Source: Pomacea canaliculata
Lineage: Eukaryota > Mollusca > Gastropoda > Architaenioglossa > Ampullariidae
Reading direction: 5' to 3'
NCBI RefSeq assembly: GCF_003073045.1
Contig: NC_037599.1
Span: 17,028,055-17,092,054, forward strand
DNA length: 64,000 nucleotides
In this document: positions 12,478-26,010 of the stretch, in pieces
How positions within the stretch are numbered: the first letter of the stretch is position 1
Layout of the letters: each line of letters starts with the position of its first letter
The notes under the pieces: generated by a model
Database searches by the model: none
Told to the model about the DNA's origin: nothing
The model's input: only the letters and a program-made list of their open reading frames with translations
Position numbers and translations under genes: made by a program

Positions 12478-15400
12478 GACTGCTGCGACTATGACGCAGA
12501 CCCTGTGTATCAGGTGTAGTGAATTCATTTCAGCTAATTGATAAGTTTGTTCACCTCCGTGACAGATTGCTAGTAAATTTCAGTGTCTCGGGGCCTAAAT
12601 TCTCTCCGGAAATGGAATCAATAGGAGCGAAATCGACCTTGTTGATCGGAGGAACTGGAGTCTGCACAGCATCATTCAGAATGGACTAGCTCGAGGGTTG
12701 GGGAAACCAATGCATCTGTTCCTAGTCAGACATGTCGTTTCCTCCTCATTTACACCACAAAACAGTTTTAAAATACAAATTGTTCTGGGGTGACTTTTTG
12801 TGCTTGTTTACTTTTCAGCTAGATTTTAAGTGACCCTAGTTACCTGAGACCAGGAAGAAATATACAGTTTCCATGAACTCGGTAACCTCACCTCCACCCT
12901 TAGTTCCACCATCCCATTGAAATATGTTTGTGCGCGTGCCGGATAAATGATATGATTATCACATACACATTTGAAGATATTAGAGAGATTGCAATTTCGA
13001 CACATTGCAACCATTCTTTTCCAGATCATAATTATATCAAAACTTCACCCCCACCACCAAGTGTGATAATTGCCAAAGTCTGTAATTAGTAAGGTAACTG
13101 TCTTCACATGCTGATGCCTGCTTTAGATTATTACTGTTATTATATCTGATGACAAGAGGAGGAAAGAAGGAGTTTTTGCTCAAATTTTAAAAAAAAATTT
13201 TTCTGGTATTGTAAACGTGTTTTGAGACATCGATAGGAGTTTTAATTAGCATAATCAATGCTGATTACAAAATAAATTGGAACCTCCTCCCCCACGTGAC
13301 ACCATGTGTCGCCTAGTGAAACATTCTCCCAGAAACTCAGTCTGCGAGTTGCATGCGTCACGTGTCCACGATCTTTGACTGAACCCACTTTCATTGCTTT
13401 TAGACGATTTCTTTTTGCTTCGGAAAACGTGAACTGTGATATACAGGTGTCTGGATTTATTCTTTTGTTTTATTTTAGCAATGAATTTCTTCCACTTCTG
13501 TCCATCCTCCTTACCTCCCCTCTCACCTCCCCCTAACTCGTCACACAGCCAGTTATGATAACATCGCTGTATCGGTTTAATGGTTACAGACCTTGTTGCA
13601 TGAGGTTCTGCTGATAACCATCCAGGTGTTGCTAAGGTAGAGTCGGTCTTTATTGGTCAGTAATTGCTTTCGCCGTCAGCCTTAATTAGATTACTCCATC
13701 ACAAGGTACGATCTGTTCTGGTAATTTTTTTAACTATTTTAAGTAGCTCTATACTCATCTGTAGAACTTACTAAGAGCTTTGCCATGTAGTGAGCTTTAG
13801 TTTGTGGTGAACCGAGCATGTTTATTTACCTAGAGATGTCCAAAGTTTCCATGACACTAGCGGGTGGGGAAGGGAGCAAATCTGATCAGAATCAAGCAGG
13901 ATTTATCAATACTCTGGCCGCACATCGAACTGAAACTTACACAAAAAAAAGCAACAAAAAACTTATTTTCAGCTGAGTGCGACGCGCCGCCTAAAGTCAG
14001 CTGGTAGACGTGGCGCTAGCGATGGAGACGAGCACGCGACGCTCTCGTGCCACGTCCTCAAGAAACTGGGACTCGCCGCGCGCCCTGACCCACTTCCCTC
14101 TCTCTCTCCCCCAGCTTGCGCGTGCTTTTTGGGTGTTATCACACGACACGCCGTCAACCTCCCCATCTCTCTCTCTTTCCTTCCATCCCCCCGGTGCGAC
14201 TCACCACCAGCTAGCCAACAGATCTGCTTGTACTGAATCGACAAAATTGCTAGCATCGATTCAACCCCAAAACAACGGCGGGGTGAGTATGGTGTGTGTG
14301 AGAGAGCGAGAGAGGGGTGGGTAAGTGGTGGGGTGGGAAGGGGAGGGAACCCGAGCCAGGAGCCTAGGTGTTCCAGACAACGGCAGGTATGTGCAGAATG
14401 CTGACTGTTCGATACCGTGGCGACGCATGGCTGCTTCGGCTGCCGTGGGCTGAGATCGATACCCCGATGCCGGCTTGCACGGGCCAGGCGTCGGCGAGCT
14501 CTCCCCCACCCCACACACCCCGATCTCCCCCTTCCCCCAGGTCTGTCTGTGTGTGTGTGTTATCTGCCTTCGTTAAAACGTTCCACGCGCCATTTACTGG
14601 ATTTGACGGAGGGTTGGGGGGCTGCCGTCCGCTGAACACCCGACCGGTAACCAGTCTGGCATCGGGAACATGTCGCCATGGAACCTGCATAATAAATGTC
14701 CAGGGTCCACGTTGTTGCCTTACTTGCACGCTTACCACGGTCCGGGTACTTCTCGCCGCCATCTTCACATTTGTTAACGTTGAACATTATTTCGAATTTG
14801 TTGATTGCGCAGCCTTGGGACATATTTACCTAACAATCCGCTGATCATACGGGCATTTGCAAACCTCGGCATTTTCTCTGTCGTTCCATCAGACAGACTC
14901 ATTAGTGTGCAACAATCAATTGATAAGGTGGAGCTTTTATTTTAATATAAATTTTTACGTTTCAAGACTTCTGCATACCCTGTTGTTTTGTTGTTTTGTT
15001 TTTTGTTTTTTGTTTGTTTGTTGTTTTTTTTGTTTGGATTTTTTTTCTTTGTTTTTGTTTTTTTCTCGTAAGAAATACGGAGCGAGGGTTCTAGGATTGC
15101 TTATTACATCGCTTCAGGTGAACTCCTGTCACCGTTCAAACAACACACACCACATCGTCATTAGTGGGAAGTTTGCACAACAACTCACTAAAATCTTTTA
15201 TAGGACACTTTGACGTGGGGTACATAATTTTTGCCCCGAGACAAGCTGTCTGTGTTGTAGTAAATCATTGCACCTTGTACCTTCATTGTACCCTTTATGG
15301 TCTGACTGTCCAGGGTAGCAAACAGTGATATATATTCTCTGTGGGAGTAGCTGTTGTACCACCAACAGCAAAGACTTTATCTTTAAAGTAGAAGGTCTTT

Positions 15401-15707
15401 GCCCTCAGGCAGGCTATAAAATGCACGGTTTTCCCTACTCGTACCCGGGAGCAACACACACACACATACCCGGGTAGACTTGCTATGAGCACAGTTTTCA
15501 CCACCGACGACAAAGTCATGCTCAGACCCTGGGTATTATTAACTGTCGCGATGTCGAACGACTACCACGCCCTCGACAAATAATGTTGAGAGTGGAGCAT
15601 TGAATGCATCTTTAGGTTGAATCTGTTTCATGGCGGTACGCACTTCATGAATGCCAACCACCTAAAGAGCAATCGTTATGCCGGCAATTGATTGATCAGA
15701 AAGGGGT

Positions 15708-15711
<4 letters not shown>

Positions 15712-15748
<37 letters not shown>
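15712..15748. repeat. Poly(T) tract
   Basis: Thirty-seven consecutive T. This could be the A-tail of a minus-strand retrotransposed sequence, but no recognisable body adjoins it. Confidence 0.9.
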
Positions 15749-15749
<1 letters not shown>

Positions 15750-16849
15750 GCATTATGCTTGATCACTGGCTGTTAGCCTGTTGAGCTTTTTCACAATTTT
15801 TTTTCCAAAATCTTCTCCGTCCATACTGTTCATTACTGCTCCAAATCGTGTTTCCTCCAGGAGGGTTTATGCAAGTGTAATCTCGTTTACTATGTGTAAT
15901 GACGTCCATCGTATGAACACGTTCTTCATGTAATGTTCTCGTGCTTTCTGTCGTTACTAACAGTTAGGTCTGCTGTCGCCAGCAAAGAGCTGTTATTTTA
16001 TTGTTGTTTAATGATGTGCAGTTGGAGGTGGATTTCTTGTTAGACTTGTTGTATCTTGCCCTGAAATTAATGAAGCTTTCAAAGTGGGCATCACTTATAC
16101 ACTTATAGATTTACTGCTGCCAAAATAAACAAAAAGAAAACGTGATTCTTGTTAGATAATATTGTTTTGCTGTTTGCTGTGTGCGTGCGTCTGTGCGTCT
16201 GTGCGTATGCATTCATGCGTGCATAAATGTACAGAATCATACATTATACATACCATTACACACGTGATATGTCAGTTTACCACCAAGTTCAACGACTGTT
16301 GTATGCCCTCTTCTTTATCTCGAGGCCCACAGCTCTCCAAACACAGGTCTGCACGTGAGAAACGTGATCTGGTGCCTGGCAAACCCAGAACATTATACTT
16401 ACACACACCTCCACTGTTCACAGTCGTGCTCTTCCTCCATCAACTGCAGCAACGGAAAGAGAGCAGAAAAAAAAAGGGAAATAAAAATGTGGGTAGAGAA
16501 AGACAACATAGAGCTTAGAGTTCCAGCCTTGTCTTTGAATTTATGCGCCGTCTCCAGTAGTCACATTTGATTGTTGTAGATTGCGAGAGGCCTCGTTAGC
16601 CATTGAGCTCTGGGCCCACTTGCACAACATGTTTCTAAAACTTAACACTGCCCTAAAGAAGTAAATTTAGATATTTTTACCCTTGCTTTAACACGCGTTG
16701 CACAAGCATGGATGAAAATTTGTGCTAATCGACGAGAAGGAAAGTCTGGCCTAAACAATTTTATCCTATTTAAAACAATAAAAGTTTTTTTTTAAAAAAA
16801 CATTAAAACCTTTTCTATACAACTTATTATTTAAAAATTAACGGTAAAT

Positions 16850-17134
16850 TCAGTTTCGTTTAAAGGATGTACCAGTTAGCACCGTTGCATGGCTGATTTT
16901 TTGCAACTTTGCTTTGCGGGTTGGCTTCCAATATTCCAATTCGTAAGAGTTCTCTGAGATCCCTTCCTTCTCTGCTGGTCTCTGACAGACCTCTTCGGTT
17001 GGTCCAGCTTGAGATCTGTGGTTCAGTCCCTTTCTTGATTCAATCTTTGTCCAGGTCTCTGAGGTCATCCATTCCTTGTGTTTTCTTTCCCTCTTCCCTA
17101 GAAGATCTGTACATCTGTACAGGTTGTCTTGCAA
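16850..17134 (-). mobile_element. Possible non-LTR retrotransposon fragment (endonuclease-RT linker)
   Basis: A 94-codon minus-strand frame contains EWMTSETWTKIESRKGLNHR. This resembles the linker between endonuclease and reverse transcriptase in RTE-like elements; the element at 45385-48619 has QWIREETWKKIEERKSAKQ at the matching place. No endonuclease or RT core flanks it, so it would be a short truncated relic. The match is brief, hence the low confidence. Confidence 0.35.
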
Positions 17135-20100
17135 ATGCTCTTGAGTGTTGACCTGTGCTTTTCCACTGATTATTCTGTCAGTCCTAAAAGGACCTCATAC
17201 TTATTTTTGATTACAGTTATAAATTTCCCTTGTTTCCTTGTTCTTGAGGGACTGACCATTACACTTGTCCGCCTGCTGGATCAGTGAAGGACTTCAGCTC
17301 CATCTTGAAGACTGCCACTAGGACCTGGTGGTCTGAAGCAACATTCTGCACCTCTTCTCACTCGGTCATCTTGGAGACTCCTTCTCCACTTTCGAGCCAA
17401 AGTTTTTATATAACCATCGATAAAACTTTTCAAAACTTGTTCAAACGTTGAAACATATTTGTTCAGTTAGGAACGGCCTTTAAACAGATTAATAAACCAA
17501 CGTGCTCGAGGCCTCACGCGAAGGTCTTGACCTACTTGAACTATCAGAATACAAGAGAGAGACAGAGGAAGACGAAGCTCGGAGAGCTATTCACTTATTT
17601 ACATCCACGTACAATCCATGTCTGGCAACATCTTGCCAGAACTATTCTGTCCAACATTTTGGGAGCATGGTGCCAGTGACCTTAGCGATCATGCATGCAA
17701 GTATCCTGTCTACATAAACACTCAACTCTGATCTTGACCTGCACGGATGGTCGGTCGTTATGCGGAGGAGAGGGAGACTGAATGGCTGAAGCAGCCGACA
17801 AACTTCGCCACAGATGCCTTTAATGAGCGGCTGCAAGCAGGTAAGATCAATCCACTCTTATATTCGCCAGCCACTCCTTCTTCCGCCATTCCTGTCGTTG
17901 GCCTCTGCCAAGGGTGTCCTGAAGGACGGTGGTAGACACAGACTTCTGTACTCTTCGATCTGTGGTCGCAGTGTGCCGGGTCATGTGGTCAGCCAGACAA
18001 ATTATGCCTCTTTATACCGTGTGTGTGTGTGTGTGTGTGCATGCACGTGCAAATGATTGCTGTGGTGCCTGTGTAAAATACGTCCTCTCGCACCTTCCAG
18101 TGTGGGTATTAATGCAAAGCACTTTGAACCTGCTCCCAGTCGTGGGAAAACCCTCTATTCACCTAAACAGATGTATTTATTACCATGACAGACTTAGTGG
18201 TTGGTAATAATGTAACGGTAACACCCTGTCAGACCCGGGTGATCCAAGCCAGTGCTGCTCTCTCTCTACTCCAATCCTGAAATTTAATTTTTTTTCTTTC
18301 AACTGTTTTTTTAGGGTGGCTTTCCGTTAGTTAAAGCTGTAGTCCGTTGATGTAGATCACTACTTTACTGTTAGAGTTACTATTGACCATGATTTCTGAC
18401 TGTTATGTCAGTTGATGACGGCTTGCAAGGTTCCCTTGTTCTTATTACTGCCATTGCTATTAATGTCACCTGCCAGTCTGAGATGGCATATGGATCCCCC
18501 GGCATGGCGTGTACACGCTACGACAATTACCACTTCGTGCCAAAGAAACCATGAATTCTTTTTTATTTTATAATCGACCAACAAATCAAGAAGTCAACAA
18601 ATTTGAGCAGTATCTACAAATTCTACACGCAAGTGTCACACAAATGTTTTTGGGTGCATACAATCCTGAAGTGCTTGCTATTTATTCTTGCACTGCTCTA
18701 AACGATGTAACATACAATGACCATAACTGTCAATGACAAAATTGATGATCGTGGTCACAGAAACAGAACAATTATTTCCAAACTGATGATGATGATACCA
18801 AAGATCGCGTTTTAGTCTGTAAATTTTGAGAGGATTCGTAGGAATAAAAATGGTTGTCTCATTTTATGTTTGATTTTTTTCAAAAGTGAGGATTCGTGCC
18901 AATCAATAGGATTTAGTTTTGGAAATATATTTTTTAATGTTTATTACATAAGCTCCTATTTTCATGTGGAGTCAGAGTCAGGAAGCTGAGTTTTTTTTTT
19001 TTTTTTTTTTTCTTTCTTTTTTGATGTTTTCGTCTTTTCCGACGAAAATAATAGAAATGCAGCCACATGTTTATAAAACAACAAAACGTGGAAAATCTCG
19101 TATTTCTGTTTCTCCAGAGAAATCCGGTTCCAATGGCCATCTAACGGACAAGATATTAAAACAGCAGCTGGAAGATGCAAGTTCAGTTTCCAGAGACGAA
19201 AAACAAAAGCGCGATCAGACTTGGTCGGCCTAACGTAGACAGATGTCAGCAAAGGGCAAAGGTGAATGCACATTATCCTAAAGTACTAAACGGCTCTTGG
19301 GGTCTGCCTTAATTAGTAGTCGGCATACTAACTCATACTTGCCAGGACCTCTGACCATCTAGAGATAAATTGTGGATTGGAGGAAATGGTGAGGAAACCT
19401 GACTTCCTAAGATGGCCAGCCCTTTCCCGTGAACAGGTGTCACAAGTGCCAACTACGGAGTAAGAACAGAGTGTTCAAGACAAGATCAGAACCCAGGACT
19501 GTAGGATTCTCAGCAGTTCAGGAAGGTTCGCGAGCCTATTGTATTTGTCCGTGCTCATTCGTCACTACCACGTCTGCGCCTTTCTGGGGTAAAAAAAAAA
19601 AGTTTTCTCACTGCTGTAATCGTTAGTTTGCAAAATTCGTGCATCCAGTTTATTTTCACAAAACAAAATTTAAATTTTGGAAAATCTGCAACGTGTGTTA
19701 TATACATAGAATCGTGCAACCATGAAAACACACAACGAACACAAAAAAAGATTGTGTGTTGGGTGGGTAGGGGGATCGCAGGGGCGCCTTGTATTTAGCA
19801 GATGGATGTGTAATGGAGAGAAAAAAAAATCTGTTAACTGTCAACAATTATTTCTCTATGCGTGGATATAATGAAGACGGAAAAACAAATCTGTTAAAGT
19901 TAACGAAACACACAGCAGACATATCAGCTGCCCACATTTGCTCTTTCGCATAAACAAACGCAGCATACAAAAAGTTCTTAAAAATAACAAATTGACTTAG
20001 CCCCCTTTTTTTTAATCTGTGAACAGAATTTAGAGCTGATTGCATGAGTTATCGAACAACTTTTCTACATAAGAACTCACACATTTCACAGGCTAAAGAT

Positions 20101-21480
20101 GCCCTGTGGGCTGTATAATGAAATAAGAGCCGAGCAGTCTAGTGACACACTCGCCTTCCCTAATCTTCTCAACATCTGGCTTTTGTAACCTCTCAACTCT
20201 TATGTAGCATAGTTTGTTTTTTTTATTCTAGTCGGCAAAGTGAGAAAAAACACCTAGCAATCGCAGATTAAACAGATTTACAAAAAAACAAAAAAATACA
20301 GACCATTTGCAACATGGTTGAAGCGTTTCACCTTTCTTACCTTCAATATATATATATGGATGGCGCCCCTGCAGACATAACTTGTTCTTTATCAATACAT
20401 TTTTATCATCAAAACTTGGTGGGGGGATACTAAGGATAATTAATTTTGTGCATTCAGTTCAATGACATTTATAATGAATATGATCACACGGTAAGGCAGG
20501 CAGTGCACCACATACGTGGACTTCTGATGTCTCTCACACACACACATGCGACATATGTGATCTTGCTTTCTCTCTCACACACACACAGGCAGAAAACAAT
20601 CTTATTTCTCGTCTTTTTCGGAAAGGAAACAATGAACATTCTTTTACTACTTGCGTTCAGCTTTTTCCCTCCAAAAGAAAAAAAACTAAAGGGTGGTGAG
20701 CGGCTGCTATCTTAGCCCCAAGACAACTGGCCTCTGTGACAGATGTACGTCAGCCTGCCTCAATTATGTTCCCCAGCCTCCAGGGCTTGCAAGCAGCTTC
20801 TTATCACACATGCACCCTGCAAACCTTTGCCGGGAGTTCATGATCTGTGACGTAACACAGCTGCCGAGGTGTGTGGAATATTCTCGGCGAAAACTATTCC
20901 TCCCACACAAAAGCTTCGCAAACACAGCACACGCATCACTAACCCAGTCCCATCTGCCTGTCAGCCGGGCCGGTGTCGTGCACGCTGCATGTAAACGACT
21001 GTGCGTCTGGCGGGGATGAGCGCTTGCAACAAGTGCTACTCGGGCGTTGACCACTACTGGTACTTCGCCAACCTGACTAAAGTATGAATGTTGCCAGGTG
21101 AGGCGGAGGGGGGAAGGTTTACAAAGCAGCTTTTTGCAGGCAGAAGCTTACAGCTTTACATTCTACACCGACCAGATGTTCCTGATTTCGGCGTCTAAAA
21201 GTTACCTGTAGGCTGATAAACTTTGCTTCTGCCAGCTCGAAGCAAGACTTCGAATGTTGTTCTAAAGCCATCTGTAGCCTGCGTTTTGCCATCGTCAGAC
21301 AGCGCTTTCTTATAGTGTTATTCTTGTGTGGTACATGACAATGTGGTGGGTGCTCTCTCCTGACCCCCGTCATGATACTTGCAAGCTCACAGAGCAGTGT
21401 GTTCACCATCAGATCAGATTCATGTCTGAAGGCAACTGGCAAAATATGTAGCAGAACGCTCATGCCATTTGCAGAAATGA
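17135..21480. other. Gene-free stretch
   Basis: No convincing gene was found. A (GT)n microsatellite lies at about 18020-18041. The stretch at about 19280-19560 has the texture of an old SINE (GGTTCTGATC on the minus strand resembles a B box). One exon-like frame lies at 17747-17841, and one 114-codon frame lies on the minus strand at 21119-21463. Neither has a recognisable domain. Confidence 0.35.
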
Positions 21481-24400
21481 CTGACAGTTTATGTCAGTGG
21501 CTTAGGAAGATTATATATCACAGGACCCTTTGTTAGGAGAGAACTTAGTTGCAGTCTAGGTCAAAATGACAAAAACAGCAGCAAACCAGATGCCCATGCA
21601 TACTAATATAGTACATTTTTAAGAACTCATAAGTGAAAGTTGCAAAGTTGGAGACCAGAATCTACCAAACCCACACAACTTGGAGTAGGTAACTAACTCA
21701 AATGATATGACTAAGATTGACCTCCTCCTAAATCCTGAATGACACAAATGAACAAGCAAACCAAAAAAAAAAAAATGTTCTGTTACATTAAACAAGTATC
21801 TAGTCATCTTGTGTGGAAGATCTCAAAGTTCCATGTCTAAGGTTACTTTACCTATGAATTTTATGAATCTCTTTAAGAGTTCCACAAAGAAGTAAAGATA
21901 ATTATTAAGATTAATCCTGATACTGTTGCCTTGCACAGCAGAGGAATGATAGCTAGTGGTTAATAGTTTCAAAACAACCTAATTTATACAACTGCATTAT
22001 TTCTTCACCACTGCCTGCAATATACAAGGCCATTGCATTGTTTAATAAGACAGATGGTCCAACCAATTAACCTTTCACTATAGTACACAGCAATGCACAA
22101 TAAGCAGTTTCTGATGAAGCAAAAGAACAATATCCAGATATTTTAGATCAGGAGTTCCAGTGCCCCTTGAACTAACTGTTGTACATCTTACCTTAACAAA
22201 TTGGTACATTAAAGCACATTCTTTAACACATTTCTTTGTAAACATTTAGAATAAATTTTGCTTTGTTATTATTTTGCATTTGCATACAAAGTTTGATACA
22301 GCAAATATACAACCCTTCAAATGAGATATCATGAAAAAGGAACCCACATTGCCATAATTATTTGCAATAAAGATAGGAGTTTGGTATCATCATTTGTGCA
22401 GGACTTACTTCCCTTGTACTTACATCTTAAACAAGCAGATAATTGCAAGAAAAATTTCAATCTAAAGTTTTGTGATGCTGAAAGTGAATGTGATGCTTAA
22501 AATTTTGAGTATAGTACTATGTTCAACACCTAAGTCAATGCACAGAAAATTAATTATGCATAAACATGTTAATCCCACTAAAATCATCAACTTCCTAAAA
22601 AACACAATAAAACATTCATTCAGCCAAAACTGTAAGACATTTGGTAACCTAAAACCATTAGATTTTGCAAGTGAAACTATCTAAAAATAAAATTTGAAAA
22701 CAATATTGAGCAACTGAAATGAAATCTTACACCAATGTCTAGATTTTACAACTTAAAATAACTCTAATAATCCACCTAAACATTCCTTTTCTTTTGATTA
22801 TTAAGACATGTGATCTACACAAAATCTGCATTAAACTATTAAAAATCTCATCTAAACTTGGCAACACCTGAGAAAAATGGAGATAATCCTTGTCTATAGC
22901 TTGAATATAAAATAAAACAAAAACACCAGCTTGAAAAACTCTCTTTGATCTAAAGAAAACAAAAACATCTGTAGCCTGTAGAGCCTGAAGTATCACACAG
23001 TCATAAAAACAAATATTGCAAGTGCAGATACAGGCAGATGGGAACATGAACAAACATTCTCTCTTACACACACACACTCCTAGCAGTAAAACTGCTCAGC
23101 ACCACAATTTTTGCAGATAGGAATTTTAAAACTTTTACATGACAGCAAACGCACTTATCACTTCATACATGCAATGCTTAATTTAATGCAGCACACAAAC
23201 CTCACATTAAATGCATACTTGATCTCTTCCCGTGCATCTTAAACAGAGTAAAAAGACCAAACAAAGCAGCAATAAAAAGTAATGTTTGCATGTTCTCTTA
23301 TCTTTTAAACTGCCTGTAATAATAAATAAGAAAGTCCCCTTGGCGACATAACTTATAAATACATCAACTCCATGAAGCCTTTCACAGTACAGTTGTGTTC
23401 CTTGTTACAAAGAACATTCACAGGTGTGGTTTAAAAAATCAGAGTAGCCTCCCTTGGCACAAACGTTCATTTATCACCTTTTTATAAGAGAAAAGGAAGA
23501 TTTAGCTACAAATTTATTTCATAAAGCCAGAAACCCACACATTTTTAAAATAGCTTGTAATTTCCTAAACCATAATCCTAATCAAGGCAACAAAACAACG
23601 ATGGTAACAGCAACAGTAATAAAACTATTTCTCCAAGCTCACTATTAATTTACTGTCATGCTGTATCAGCATTAGCAATTATGGAGTTATTAGTGTTACG
23701 GAAAAAGAAAATTAATCAGATTTTCCTTTAAATGGTCGTGAAAAAAAAGATCAGTGAAGAACCACAATCTACCATGGAGCATGAACATATTACCTGCTCC
23801 TGAGAGCTAAGAAGTTTCACAGACCATCTCTTTACCTTCTTGTGTTAAGTAATATTCTTTTCTTCCTTAACCACTGAGTAAATGCAGTTTCTGGCTGTAA
23901 AGAGTTAAGAATAGCACAATTTTTTAAATGCTAATCAAATTATGGAGAAAATGGTAATCAATTAGAAATTTCAAGATGCAGTCACTTATCACAGTATTAT
24001 CTACCCTGTTTTAAAAGTACACATCTTGTTCAAGTAAGAATATAGTGACTTTTAATATTCAGAATAAAAAGTTCTAGTTTATACAACTAATACCTTCAGT
24101 GTTTCTTTTCTTTTTCATTTTGTTTTCCTCTTTGGGTCAGTAAAACATACAGAAAATGATTTAAAATTAAGGTACCAACCTGAAACACAATGTGAATCGG
24201 TCAAAATAACTGTAGGACAAAGGTTTGTATTATTCAGCTGTGAAAATTTCCCCTAAATTTTGTTTTAATGTATTACCTAGGTAAATTTTACTTAAGTACC
24301 ACATCAACACAACACAAATGTGTTCTCTATCAATGAATAAAAAAAGTACTAAGGCTGTATATTGTACCAAATGTGAAATGATCTTCTTGTTAAGTATTTC

Positions 24401-24829
24401 AAAACAAGTTCAGTTACTGTAGCATTATGATTTTAGCAATGCTTACATGTATCTGAGAAACTAGACTTAAAAATCAAATCTTGGTTTTAAAAATTTATTG
24501 TATTTCTTCTTTGGTTCCATCGTGTTCTTGGGAGGAATTAAAAGGATTAGCATTACAGGAAAAGTTTCCAGTCGTGAATTAAAAACATAAAATATATAAA
24601 ACATAAATATAAAATTACAGTGGATGGTACAATCTTTTTCTCAGAAGCATGCATGCATTAGCGAAACATGTGCATACACACAAAAACTCTGTAGGCTATA
24701 CTACCTTTCGCAAAGATCAAAAGCATGTAGATTCCACACTGAGCAGTCTATTATCAACAGCAGCATGACTGATCACAGAACTGCCACCACTCTAGCTAGC
24801 AACAGCATTGATTAACAATTAAGTATTTT

Positions 24830-25300
24830 GGCCCAAAGAAGAGACACAATCACTAGCCATAACTCTTTCAAAGAAAGAAAACGGCAGACAGTGTCAAAAC
24901 TACAGAATCATAAGCCTGATCAACCACCCAAGCAAAGTCATGCTGAAAGTCATCCAAAATACAACGTTGAGGAACTGCTAGCTGGCTTCAGTCCATGAAG
25001 GAGCACAGTTGAGCAGATCTCCAACTGTTACATCCTGATAGAAAAAGGTCTACAAACCAGCAGGATCTCATTGACCTAAAAAAAACATTTGACAGAGTTG
25101 GAATGAGGGGCTGAAGATGAAAGGAGGGCCTTGCTCAAGTTATCAAACTGTAGTCAAAGAATTCAATGAGCTGATTACTGAGTAACCCAATAGGAACTTC
25201 CTTTCACAAAACAGTGGGTGACTGTTTAAGGTGCCCCCTATTGCCTGTACTGTTCAGCACTTTTCAATCTGGAAAACATTATGCAAGAAATGTTTTTAAA
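24830..25300 (+). mobile_element. Decayed non-LTR reverse-transcriptase relic
   Basis: Conceptual translation with several frame changes and stops recalls RT motifs in order. CQNYR and SLINHPSKVMLKVI come first, then LLAGFSP followed by RSTVEQI (the QAGFRPGRST motif), then an ILIEKGLQ region and a degenerate KKxFDR-like piece. The end corresponds to the LSPxLF region. The wording differs from the element at 45385-48619, so it belongs to another lineage. It is inactive and undatable by eye. Confidence 0.7.
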
Positions 25301-26010
25301 GTGCAGATAAAACAAACTACATAAGAACTAGCTATCAAACAAAACAAAACAACTCAAAGCACAATCCGTAAACCCAATCTCTAAAGAAATTATGTGCATT
25401 ATTCATTACACCAGCTGCAGAAAATGAAACAAAATAACCAATGACAAAATAAGTTGAAAAAAATTATCTACAAGCATTTTGATAAGCATAAATTTAAATT
25501 CAAATTATAAACATATGAGGCCAGAGAAAAATCCATATGCCAAAGGTAAACAGGTTTAATAAAATATCAGTAAATTTTATACAAGACACAGCATATTCCT
25601 GCCCACATTTTGTCAACGAGGGAGGAAAACTACCAAAAGGAAACCAGCAACAAGCACAATATTGTTTTCATAGAAATCTTTATACAAAAAAACTTCCTTT
25701 CCAAGAAGCAATCGTATGAAGTAGAACAAAACCATGCTCTACAGGTACGTGTTTCTTCAGTAAGTCAGAGAATGCTGTTCAGTTCTTTCTCAATTTTTCC
25801 ACATGTAATAATACACTTTTGCCTTGACACCTATAAAGTGCACTGATTCCTTTTTCGAAGAAAAAAGCAAATTTCCTTTGAATTGGAATTCTCTGAAAAT
25901 TGGGTGTTATGGGATGGGATATATCAAAGAATGATGTAAGAAAAAAAGGAAATTGCAGTTAAAAGATATTGAAGAAGCAAACAAGCATGCTGTCCATAAA
26001 TCTGGATCTC

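Larger units (their letters stand above)
9746..16849. other. Gene-free stretch
   Basis: Apart from the repeat copy at 12385-12477, no supportable gene was found. Poly(T)/TTG-rich tracts occur near 11558-11640, 14990-15065 and 15712-15748 (37 consecutive T). The GC-rich, CpG-rich part at about 13970-14780 has open frames on both strands but no recognisable domain, so it may be regulatory or an unrecognised exon. CACGTG palindromes are frequent. Confidence 0.4.

Noticed and set aside
13969..14844. Overlapping frames of 134-181 codons on both strands
   Set aside because: A GC-rich, stop-poor stretch gives long frames in several phases. None shows a domain or consistent exon boundaries.
14857..15213. 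118-codon Phe/Cys-rich frame
   Set aside because: It comes from poly(T)/TTG repeats.
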